Shown here: positions 11,712 to 22,800 of the stretch, in pieces | Numbering within the stretch: position 1 is the first letter of the stretch | Layout of the letters: every line of letters starts with the position of its first letter | Notes under the pieces: model-generated | Told to the model about the DNA's origin: nothing | The model's input: only the letters and a program-made list of their open reading frames with translations | Database searches by the model: none | Source of the DNA: Apostichopus parvimensis | Lineage: Eukaryota; Echinodermata; Holothuroidea; Aspidochirotida; Stichopodidae | DNA length: 30,208 nt | Direction: 5' to 3' | Assembly: GCA_000934455.1 (NCBI GenBank) | Contig: KN887362.1 | Location: forward strand, 11,892-42,099 | Position numbers and translations under genes: made by a program

Positions 11712-13291
11712 CTGATATCGCATGCAAGGGAACAATTCAGTGTTTGTCACAGTTTGAAATGTTATTACTTTATAGCTTAATTTGGGTACAAAACTTAAAA
11801 TACTGGAAACAATACTTGATGTATTTACATCCCCTGCCCCCCTCCTGACCGCCCCCCACCAATAAAAAACCTGCTACGTATATTTTACAAAAATTTTATT
11901 AAAAATTTGGTAATTTTGTTCAGCATCAATTATCATTATGAGATCTCTGATCAATTATTACCTTAACATCCACAAAACCATACAAGCTCTATAACTCATA
12001 CAGTGTGCAAATTACAAACGAGTTATAGTTCACCTTGTTACTATGGCAGTGTACCTTTGACAGCATGCTGAAAGGACAAGCCGTCCATGCCCTAGGCAGT
12101 ATCAACATGATTACACACAGAGCTACATAATTCAGCAGTCCACACCCCCAGACAGTGTGTGATTACGCACAGCTTACTCCCCCTGCACTGAATGCCTTGG
12201 TCTATTTCATTGGTAAAACAAAGGGTGACACTGATGATGTATTTAAGAACCTTGATCTGTAATGTCTTATTCTTCTTAAATCACTTCTTCAAGCCAGCCA
12301 TTCCTTGCTTCCAGAGATGCTTTTACACAACAGCAGATCAGATAAACTGAATGCACATGTATCTAATCAATAACTTGATCTTTCAAGGTACATATGCTGC
12401 ATATTCATTATTCATTGACAGATTCTCTTAACAACCATATACAGTGTATGTGTCACGTTTTGATTCTTCGCTTTATGCAAGAGCCGATAAGAAAATCTAT
12501 TAATTTTTTGCACTGTAACTACAACAGACTAAAACTTGTCTTAGTTCGTACTTGATGCTGGTGCAATTACTGTGAGTTACAAGATGTAGACCTTCTCAAC
12601 TTCAACATGAGATCCAGGCCTCGATTCTGGTAATTAACTACTGGCTAAATGCCGGAGGATTGCGTTGTTTGCCAGTAGAAAGAACATTTGCACTTGTCTG
12701 CCGGTAGACACTAAGAACATCAACACATAATAGTGTTGCCAATTGTTGTATTACCAAACGGCACACAAACCTATTTCACGACCGCTTTACAGTTTCAACG
12801 GTTGTATTCCAGATGGTCCATTAGCTGTGTACATGCTGTCTGATTGGTAGCCCTACTGCTACTGAACTGTGTATATAAGTAAATAACAGGGTGTACAGTA
12901 AGTAGCCTCATGCTAGGCGGCCTACACAAACTCAGGAGGTCTGGTCGAAGTCTGTTAACAACTGATTGAAACAAAAACTTCAGTACTGAAGGATGGAGAG
13001 AATATGTACTTAATTTTTCAGACAAGTCATGCAACATGATGAAAAGGACTGGTCTTTTTTATCCAACACTATGGTGTGACATGTATTTGAAAGTTGCTTA
13101 TAGTGCCTTGGTGAACTTGAGGCAAGTTCAATTGCCAGGCTTAAGTGTTTGCAAATGGTAATCTCTGGGAATTAGCGGTGTAAAATGGTTTGGTTTTCTT
13201 GCACCTGTGATGTATGGGTCGTTTCATGTTTGAAGTGATAACATAGCCCTTCTTTTCTCTTAGGAAAACATGAAACAAATCACATTTTGAA

Positions 13292-13504
13292 TCATTCTTT
13301 ATAGCCCTTTTCATTCCACAATGATTTCAACTTGATAATTCTGCAGTCATTGGAGATTTGATTGGAGTATTCATGTGACGTCCATTCATCAAGGTCCGAT
13401 GAGAAAAGTCTTTCAATCATTCGTTTCATGTGGTACACTGCAGATAGTGCTGCAACTATCATTGCTGAGGCCAAACTGCCAATGTTGCGCAACCTTTTCT
13501 CCAT
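13292..13504 (-). CDS. Unrecognised 70-residue ORF with a hydrophobic helix (candidate)
   Basis: ATG at 13504 has G at -3 and +4. The product begins MEKRLRNIGSLASAMIVAAL and continues SAVYHMKRMIERLF, that is a basic start, a membrane-helix-like stretch (about residues 8-25), then a basic and acidic tail ending NEKGYKE. The layout resembles small mitochondrial or single-pass membrane proteins, but I recognise no family. The opposite strand is also open for 61 codons, so chance is a serious alternative. Confidence 0.22.
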   Translation of the reverse strand: MEKRLRNIGSLASAMIVAALSAVYHMKRMIERLFSSDLDEWTSHEYSNQISNDCRIIKLKSLWNEKGYKE

Positions 13505-14432
13505 GACAAGCTTCCAAACTGATGTTCATTTGAAGCCTTCATACTGAATAGTCAACCTGTAGCATAAGTCTAGCCAATGTGAATTGTCCCTTTTTTTTAC
13601 TTGAACATGGTCAAGAAATGTCACACAGCACACAGACTAATATGTTTTCTCTAACAGTATGATCTTGGTGAACTGCCAAAACAGATATAGGTTAGCCTAG
13701 CATAAGTAATGTTAGGCCCTAGGCCTAAGCAAACTAAATGTATTATAGCAATCATATTTTCCTTTGAACTTGAAGCCTCTTCATCTCGTGTAACATATAT
13801 GGTTTATAAACTGTATGAACTTACTGTCTTGGTCGTGTTAAGTCCCGTGACACTGGTTGCATCTGCCGATCGCACTCCCATCAAATAGTTCACAATCCTA
13901 TCATATTCGCATTGGTGTGAATTCTTTATAATACTATACCATTGCCTGAGCCAGTTGTAAATGGGCCTATGGAGTATGGTAGCCTAGTAATAGTAAGTTG
14001 ATTCAACTGAACTCTGTGCATCTTATTCTTACATGAACAATCGTAAAATTATCCTTAAAGTATCGTTACATATAAGTTTGACATTGCACTGCTAATTGAA
14101 ATAAAATGAACAACATTACCTCTATCTTCTGTTCAATTGCCACGGAATAGGTCCTACTCCTAGCCTCCCGTAACCCTTTCGCTTTCTTTTCCAAAGGCGG
14201 TCATTGGTGTTGTTTTTCTTACGTTGAGACGGAGTGCAGTACAGTAATCGAAATGTTAGGCAGGTAAACAACAATGGATTGGCGCATGTGTTCATTACAA
14301 ATCCCATCGCGAGCAACCTGCAAAAGTAATACCGAAAGATGGCGCTACTCACAAGTGTCTGTTCGGCAATCAGTGACTTGACTACGATGTATTGATACTT
14401 TAGTCCTAGAACTCAGTAGGGGAAGAATGGGA

Positions 14433-14483
14433 GGTTGGGGCTAGGTGGTGAGGTAATGCATTCCTCCCCTAACCGCCCCAACC
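14433..14483. repeat. G-rich/C-rich inverted repeat
   Basis: GGTTGGGGC at 14433-14441 is exactly complementary to GCCCCAACC at 14475-14483, with a partly complementary interior (GGTGGTGAGG against CCTCCCCTAACC). Confidence 0.6.
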
Positions 14484-15986
14484 CCAGAAAAATCGTAAAC
14501 CTGGTCCACGCTTTTTGGATGTATCCAATATTATCGTATGCTTAGAGCAAAGAGAGGCTGCACATTTAATATTCTCTGGGACTTGATGTTTGTATTATGT
14601 CATTGGTTGGAGAAATGAAAGCGATCCTGCAGTTGGGACACGACGGGAATGCAAACGAGTACGCCTGCCTCATACTCCTTTGAATTCTCGCTGAAATGAA
14701 AGCGCCTGATATAGTCAGCTGATGTTCATACACGGTCATCATACAAACGAATATGATACTTAATTGATAGTTAAGAGCAACAAACGTATCTTGCTCTTCA
14801 CGTGAAGACGGAGTTTTCAGGCCACAAAATATTGAGAACCGAATAGAATCATTTTTTTTTTGGTAATTGGGAATTAGTTCGTTTCATGTCTTAAAAAATT
14901 AAACATAACTTTATACTCGGATAACTCAAAGAATGACACAAAACTGACAAAAGTATCAACAAAATGCCAGCCAATGTCTATACTCTTGCATACACTTTTA
15001 CATTGAAAAGCCAAGAAATGCAAGATACAAATGGAACCTTCCGGTGATTAAAGTTCTTCACACTTGTAAACACAAACAAGTATTTGGAATTTCTTGTATT
15101 CTACTAATGAGAGTTGACAGAAGAAACTAATACTCCTAGCAAGAGCACTGTATTAAGATAAAGCATTACAATTCAGAGAAAATTGATGGCACTCTCCTTA
15201 ATATCAAAATTTCTCAAAAAGATAAGTGAAAATTATCATTGTTGAATATTACTTGTTTCAAAAGTTGCAAATTATAACACATTTAGGCACTCTCCGTATT
15301 AACAAACTATATTAAAGGGGCTCGAGGGGAACCCATAGTCACCAACAGGAAATTAAATTTTTGCAACAATCACCTACTGTGAATCGGGTTTATATGTGGG
15401 AAAGATGTGTCACTTTCAAACTGAACCATATTTAGAGATGGGAACAACATATTGCTTTGTGGATTCACCTAGCAATTTGAAATATTTGTTATTGTCCATG
15501 AAAGTGTCATTATTTCTGCTCCAGGATTCCCCGCTAAATGCTTTGTGGTACGGTGACTTTAACAGTCATATAATGAAGTTTATAACGAGTTTTGTCCTGA
15601 AGGAGCTCCTTGCGGAGCTCGAACAGGATTCAACCGGCTAACGCATTTATAAAGCCTTCACAAGCAATAGTTATCTAGTTGTGCATGTTGAACCTATCCA
15701 CTCCTGTCGTAGGCTTTTCCACTGCATGATCTCACATTTAGCTATAAATCATATTTCAATCACAAGTAGGATAAATGGGGACACCAATTTTTACAAATGT
15801 AATTGCTCTGTCATAAATGAAAATTGCACCCAAATAGCTACTCTCTGCTGATACACCTTCAACATGCGAATGTAATTGTTACAATGACGGCTTACCATAG
15901 GCATTTCTTACGTAATGTACGATCCGAACGTTGAGTAACAGAAATGTCCTACACACTCGTTATGAAACGATAAAATCTTTGTTACC

Positions 15987-16133
15987 ATGAAAGCGCCTAC
16001 CAAGAAAGAAGCGAGTACCATACATGTAATGTTAGGCGAAGGACAAGGAAAGCAACCCGTTTTATTGACAATCAAGACACACTATGTTATTCTAAGAACT
16101 GCAAATTCTGAACCTGGGTCAATTTTTCCTTTG
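15987..16133 (+). CDS. Candidate first coding exon, unrecognised (49 codons then donor)
   Basis: ACC ATG A at 15987 is a good start context. The 49 codons begin MKAPTKKEASTIHVMLGEGQ and end EPGSIFPL, followed directly by GTAAGT at 16134. It would leave in phase 0. Splicing to the acceptor at 17716 would put FASTKD1 out of frame, so if real it is either a uORF-bearing leader exon of FASTKD1 or part of another gene. No homology recognised. Confidence 0.2.
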
Positions 16134-16439
16134 GTAAGTTACCGCAATTTGTCTGGTACAGTTCCTATTGAACGAGATCTGCGATAATCGTTCCTGCGCG
16201 CAAACATAGGCTAGCCTAACGTAATCATGGTTCCTCATCTTGTGAGGTGAGCAACACACATCTTCAAATTTTAACCTGGTTATGTTATAGGTCTATAGGC
16301 TTATGTATGGAATGATGTGGACTTAATAAACTGGGTCTAGCATAAATCGTAGGCTCATGCATGACTATGCTTAGGCCCTTTATGATCTACTAATCTTTGG
16401 ATGACTGTGCTACTACTGTTAGCGAAGGTTATTACTTAG

Positions 16440-17612
16440 TAGTGTTTACACGGGTCCAAAAATCGGGAACCAGGTACCCGAGAGCCGTTACCCGTCGGGT
16501 ATCCAGGTACCCGGAAAAAATTGTTTACCCTTGTGTATCACGATTTTCAAGAAATTACATATTCGATGCTATAATAAATGAATTATTTTCTCAACTGACA
16601 ATGTTTTCATGTTCAAATATGTAGGTGTAAGATAAGGTATAAACCTTCCTCAATAATTTCTACAGTTTTGCTTTTGTTTCTTTCATTAACTTGTTAATAA
16701 CTTCATATAATTAATATCACTACTAACATCGCACTGCTGCCGCTGCTTATGCTTGCTCTCCACCTCTATTGGATCAGACCATATAAATATCCAATTTAGC
16801 TCTAAATCAGTTGTTACTGCTACTATCTATTATGCAGGCCCATGGTTCGTATTAGCCGCACGATTTGATTGCATTTGGAATAAACGATTTGTAAAAAGCC
16901 ACTTGCGATTATTTATTTTTTAGTTATCCCTTCTATAATCCATTAACATCTCGTAAAATTCCTTGTCAGCCTTTCCTTCTATGAAATAAACGAATCAATA
17001 AATAATAATTGTGAGAATTCTTTCAATTTCTTCCACATGGTAGCCTAACACCACACTAAGTCAATGGGGGAAATCTAGCCTATACCGCTGAAATTGTGAC
17101 GCAGTTATAAGATATCCATGAAATACTTTCATTATTGCTTATCGTTCGACCACATGGTTGCCTAACACCACACTAAGTCAATGGGGTAATCTAAACTAAC
17201 TATCTGTTCATAAGCTGAAACTGTGACGCAGTTATAAGATATCCATGAAATACTTTCGTTATTGCTGTTATCATCGACCACATGGTAGCCTAACACCACA
17301 CTAAGTCAATGGGAAATCTGCCTAACTATTGGTTTGGAAGAAATAAAAAAAATCACACTTTGCGTAGGATTCGGGTGATAAATTAGGAACCGGGTAGTAT
17401 CTCGTCGGGTGGGTACTTTTGTCATAGCTGTTATCTTCGACCACATGGTAGCCTAACAACACACTAAGTCAATGGGAAATCTGCCTAACCATTGGTTTGC
17501 CAAAACATTTTTTAAAAAAATCACACTTTGCGTAGGATTCGATAATAAATTAGGAACCGGGTATTATCGCGTCGGGTACCCGGATAACCCGTGATAACCC
17601 GTGCAAACACTA
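16440..17612. mobile_element. hAT-type non-autonomous DNA transposon (element A, complete)
   Basis: The ends are inverted repeats: TAGTGTTTACACGGGT at the left and the complement of TAGTGTTTGCACGGGT at the right (15 of 16 match). They are flanked by an exact 8-bp duplication TTACTTAG at 16432-16439 and 17613-17620. An 8-bp target duplication with TAG-starting ends is the hallmark of hAT transposons. Both subterminal regions carry many ACCCG/CGGGT motifs, as hAT transposase-binding ends often do. No transposase is visible. Four copies of a short internal block (with GCCTAACACCACACTAAGTC) make up the right half. Confidence 0.9.
17032..17480. repeat. Internal tandem subrepeats of element A (4 units)
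   Basis: A block starting CCACATGGTAGCCTAACACC and running to AAGTCAATGGG recurs at about 17032, 17148, 17276 and 17439 (spacings about 116, 128 and 163 bases). Between the units there are partly shared spacers (GTGACGCAGTTATAAGATATCC; TCACACTTTGCGTAGGATTC). Two such units occur in the related copy at about 9126 and 9254. Confidence 0.85.
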
Positions 17613-17727
17613 TTACTTAGGCCTATATCAAATTGCTATACAGCCGTATGTTTAGTTAGAAGCATGTCATTTTACTAGCAGCTTGCTTACACTGTGTTTG
17701 TCATTTATGTTAACAGAAAGAAGCGTC

Positions 17728-19810
17728 ATGGCAAGAGTCGCTTTAAGATGTCCATCGCAACTCTTGCGTTCATCCAGTCTGCTTACTTCACTCACCACAC
17801 GGGCTAAACCTCGGAGTTCCTGCAGGTGTCATCAAGTGATTCGCGAATCACAGTCCCTTTCTATGATGCCAAGGAGCACTGACGGTTCTTCAAAGTCCAC
17901 AAGACACCCCCATGCATCAACAGCTGTTTTCTTGGCTGAATATTTTTCAAGCCAGAATCTAACCTCTAGTCACGACTCCTTGGTCAATAAAATCGAGCAC
18001 GCTAAAGGCGTTGAAGAGCTTTTTCATCTAATTGGAACTAATAAAGCAAAGTTAACAGAAAACCACATAGCTCAAGCATTCTTTGTCTTGGTTGCCCTTC
18101 GACAAAACGTTGAATGTCAGAAAGAGTTTTGTGAATCCATTAGTAAGAGGCCGGAGTTTAGGACCCTTTGTGACTTAGCTGAAAATAGGATTTCAACGTT
18201 TGATGATGTGTTACTCGTTAATGTCTTATATTGTGCATTGAAATTACTCGGATCGCCATATCATTCGCTGGTGAGAGAACTAAGATGTGAAGGTCTTAAG
18301 AGAGTGGAGAGGTTGCAGACTCCACAGCTCTCTAAGATGGCTGTCTGTCTTGCAGATTTAGGGGAACGCAGAGGGCGAGCTATGGGGCAGGTAGTGCAAG
18401 CTTATAGTAAGATATTGGATGAGACCAAGCATCTCAGAGAACTAAGCACCATCATGAAAGAAACTCATGCACTGGTGTCGTCAGATCTCAAGCGGAGAAT
18501 CGTACGCAAGTTGAAGGAACTGCTAGACCCCAAGTCAGTCGAGATCAGTAATGCCACTTGCAGTGACTTCAGGAAAGTGTTCATGTCCGTGGATAAATTT
18601 ACCAATGATTTTGATGACGTTCTGCACCAGTGTACTAATTACATGTGGAAAGGTCTCGATAACATGTCCGTCCGAGAACTGTGTGTGTTAACATCCTGTG
18701 TCAATAACATGGGATACGATAATAGCTACTTGTACAATCACCTGAAGGATTTATTGCAGGGCAGACTGTCCTCAATCACCGATCCTGTGGACATGGCTCT
18801 AACGACAGAACTGCTGGGATACCACGCTCCGGCCCATATTAAGTTCCAGTTGGAGGAAAACGCCCTCAGGTTAATTGATCGTCTACGGATCACTGCGGTT
18901 GGAAGTCTTTGCTCGGGACTAAGGAGGATGGGCTATTTCTCAAGGACTCCTTTGCACAACAAATTAAATGATATCTTATCTTCCCATGCCGATCAACTTA
19001 ACTTGGAGACGCTAGTCCCTGTAGTGGAGTATTTCCGACATCTCGTGTGGATGGAAGAGGAGCATTGGCAGCCTCATACGGCTAAGATATACGAACTAAC
19101 TATGAATCAGTTGAGCCCGTCTCAGTTCTTGAGAGGTTTCTACATCCTCTCCCTCATCCCAATGTTTCAGCCGAATGAGAAACTATTCTTGCGGGCCCTC
19201 TGCGTGCTTCCGCAGCTTCACACGGCCGGAACAAACAGCCTCTTCCGAGCCATGAAGAGGATGGCGGGGAGGAACCAGATGCCCGAAATTTGTTTGCGCA
19301 TCATGCAAGCTGTCCAGGACAGAGCCACGAGGTGTCTGCATAAGAACACCAGCGCTAATTACCTGACCAGTCTCCTTCACTCTGTATTAACCGAGGGAGG
19401 CGACATTGAGCTCGTTGATGCTCTGTTCAAGCAACTCTCTCACATAGCTCACAAGATTGAACCCCGTCACGCCGTCGAGTGTGCACGCAGCTTGTACAAG
19501 ACCAGGTACTTCAGCCAAGAATTGATGGATCGCATCCTAGAGGTCACCATACCAAATATCCATAAAGTTACCCCAATGCAAGTCCTCTACCTCCTCGGTC
19601 CTTTCTGTTCCCTGAACTACCAGCCCAAGAGAGCCGAGGACTTCTTCAGGGCCTGCACGGAACGAGTCGTCCCCTTCATGGAGGAGCTTCCGTCCGGGTT
19701 CCTGGTCGATATGGCTCATCTCATGAGCTACAGCCAGTGGTTCCCTGACGAGATCCTCAGGCGTATCTTTAGCCTTGAGTTCCTAACAAAGTTGGACGAA
19801 GAGTTGGACG
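17728..19810 (+). CDS. FASTKD1: FASTKD1 exon 1 (first coding exon, 694 codons)
   Basis: One very large coding exon holds about four fifths of the protein, ending GAC G|GTAAGT in phase 1. The frame is open from 17656, so an in-frame ATG at 17707 would add seven residues (MLTERSV). However, TTTATGTTAACAG with AG at 17715-17716 looks like a 3' splice site, which would put 17707 in an intron and leave 17728 as the first ATG. If so, one or more 5' UTR exons lie upstream, with the hAT element at 16440-17612 inside that intron. Confidence 0.88.
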
Positions 19811-22800
19811 GTAAGTACCATATTGTACCATAATATCCAACCTTGCCAAAATGTTCACAAATTGTGCCCTTTCATAACTGTTTCATGAAATAAGACCCAC
19901 GTAAAAAGAAATCCTTCTGTAGCGATGCAGTGTGACAAGTGCTCATACCAAGGTCTGAAACAAGACTTTGCTACAATATTCTTTACACAATGTGTATGAT
20001 TAGGTGGGTGGTTGAGGGTGGTGGGGGGTGGGCATGCAATTTGTATACCAATGTTTCCCATATGGAAGTCATCAGTATTGTCAATTTTCCCTTTCAACTT
20101 TTAGCCTGAAAACACTTGTTATTTTTTTTTTAAACGACTACCCTGGAATAAAACAATTCCAAATGATTCCTAAATATGGAGGAGTGCTGAAAAGAGGGTT
20201 GGGTTCCGATACCTATACTCTACATTATTTAAATAATTTTAAATAAAGTTAAACAGCGGAATAGGTGTCTAAGGGGTTACCTCCCCTCCCCCTTTGCCTA
20301 CCTCCTCCTTCCACCCTCTTCTTAAATTGTGACCCCATACTCTACACCAGACATGGATGATTTTCTGTCAATACTGGAGACCCACACCTTCACCATTTTG
20401 AACATAAGTACACAGCTCTGTAAATTTAATAGCTCTTTTTTTTGTCATCTTTAAATCTTTCCAGAGCTGCCGGATCGCTGCGATATGTACAGGAGAAGAC
20501 TGATGTACTTAAATCGTACAGTGGCTCTGGAATGCCCAGAACTTCAAGTCCCTTGGTTCCACAAGGAATATTGCCAAGAAATCCTTAAAAAACGTAAGTA
20601 CAGTACTTTCCCCAAATACTGAAACATTTTTAAAATTTTGAAAATTTTATATTATGATTATTTTGTTGTTGTGAGTGGTGGCATGGCAATGGAAGTAAGA
20701 TTGTAAAGTTGAAGGTTGAAGTCTTGTTTGAGGCCAAGGCCCCCTCACGCACAGCTTTACAACACGTAACCCCTGATGGTCTGTAACTTGTCACACCCAC
20801 ACACCAACGTGTGCACAATTCAAACAAACCCTCCTGGGCCACTAGAGTGCACCACATCTATGTGTCCCCTGGGGGACTTACCGTAGGGTAGGGTTGGGCG
20901 ATATTTGCTTTTTACCGTCACGATAAATAGTTCAAAAATTATCGCAATATTTCGATAATTACGATAATTTTTCCCCTAACAGAATTAGCGTAAATGTCGA
21001 GCTTTGAGTGGACGGAGAAAGAGAGATATATGGAGGGGACATTCAAAGAGAATATCTGAAAAACCTTACGATATTTTTCACAAATATTGATGCTTAGATA
21101 AGTGCTTCCTCACAATCAAAGAGCCACCCCGAAATTCGCTCCGCTTATGTAAAATTTCTATATATATAACACAAGTTTTTACACACATATTTCCCACTGA
21201 CACTGGTCACAGAACATAAGTAGGTCATCGACATTCGAACTTGCCCAAGTTTATCGCACCATGGGAACGACACAACATATTGAACATGATGTTACATTTT
21301 CCCGCCATCTGGACGCCGAGTGTAAATTTTGGTGTAATATGCAAATTATGAATGGTACTGTGCTGTGCGGTTAAAACTTAACCTATTGCTACACTAACTT
21401 TGGGAAGCTGTTGTAGATGTTACTTTTGTATCAAATGTAAAGTACTGTATGGTACTATAATTTATAAAAGACGGTTTTCCTCAGGTGTAAGGGAAAAGGG
21501 GGTGTTTCGGTGAACTCAATCTTTGTATAGTATTTGGATACTTAAAATGACCATGTACATACAGTTTCTATTTCTCTTTAGTAAGCTCTGTATACTTAGC
21601 ATTTTTTATCCTTTGTGGATCTTTATTGGAATAAATACGAAATGTATTATTTGACGCCAGTATTTAACGGTAAGCATTTCTTAAATTGTTGACTGAGCTT
21701 CAAAATCCATTTTCAAAAAAGTCTGTTTTCATGAAGGTTTTATAAAATCGACATATAGCTAGGGTAGGAAAATATTAACTTAACCACATTAATGAAAGTT
21801 GTTCTACTATCCAAATAAAATACATGTTTCTCGTACTGAGATCTGAAGAAAAAAAGCGGGTGGCCATATTTCTTCTTTTCATGCGCTAATACTAGTTTGG
21901 AATATGTGGCAACCTTTACAAAATAATTTTTAAGGATAATTTAGATTTCTTGTAATCCGAATACAGACTCGGGAATCAGGAAAAAGGAGGCCCCTTGTGC
22001 GGACGAGAAATATGTTTTGTTTTTAACCGGCCCTGCTTCATCGTTGTTGGGTGAAAGTTTTTTTATTCTTTTCACTCCGTTGGAACCAATGGTAAATTAT
22101 ATAAAAGACACAAGAAACGCTTAGTAATACTTTATTATTTCTTCAAAATGTTGCCAACTATTCAAAGTAAACTTATTCTCCGTGGAACATAACCTCTATA
22201 ACTGAAAAAAAGTCGGGAAAAGAAAACACTGAATAGAAACCCAATTAACGAAAAACAGTTAAGTTCTATGCCGGCAAACACTTTACCTGCGTCCTCTTCG
22301 CTGCTAGGTGAATATCACGTCTTAAACTACGATTTAAGAAACGGCTGTTTCAAACATCTCACTAATTCTTTCGGCGACTTTAATTCCTATTCATTGAGCA
22401 CAATAGCATTTCCTGCGTATTAACTCGTACAGGGATTATACGAGGTGTCTACACGGCGTCTACGCGGCAATTTGTTTGTCAACGAGTTTATATGCGATTG
22501 TACTTGTTTATACGTCTTTATACGATTCTGTGCGCGTAAACATGTCCAGTTATACGTGAGCGTTACTGTAGCAAACATGTTGTAAAGGACGGGTTTGTTA
22601 CGAAGTTCAAAAGTCAGTAAAAGAAGTTGATCAACTTTATTTCTTTGCAACTTTCTTAACCATGGAATGCTAGAATAACATTTACACATAAAACGGAGAA
22701 AGGATAATCGCATTTTTTTCCACATTTATTTTAAATTTCTTTCACAAGAAATTATCGTCACTTGTTCAATCCTCCAAAAATATCGTCTTTCGATATATCG

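Larger units (their letters stand above)
11000..16431. other. Intergenic DNA between APC and FASTKD1
   Basis: Apart from the three weak candidates (11652, 13292, 15987) and the inverted repeat at 14433, I see no gene, RNA or repeat I can name. The stretch 14100-14380 is somewhat CpG-richer and contains an AAGATGGCGC word at 14337, resembling a YY1-type initiator site, and an ATTGG (reverse CCAAT) at about 14202. It could be a promoter, possibly of FASTKD1, but this is a guess. Confidence 0.4.

Noticed and set aside
17707-17727. Upstream in-frame ATG as the FASTKD1 start
   Set aside because: It lies within what looks like the polypyrimidine/acceptor region, and the 17728 ATG has better context.
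22420-22725. 101-codon ORF inside element B as a transposase fragment
   Set aside because: It shows no hAT dimerisation or zinc-finger (BED) motifs; treated as chance.
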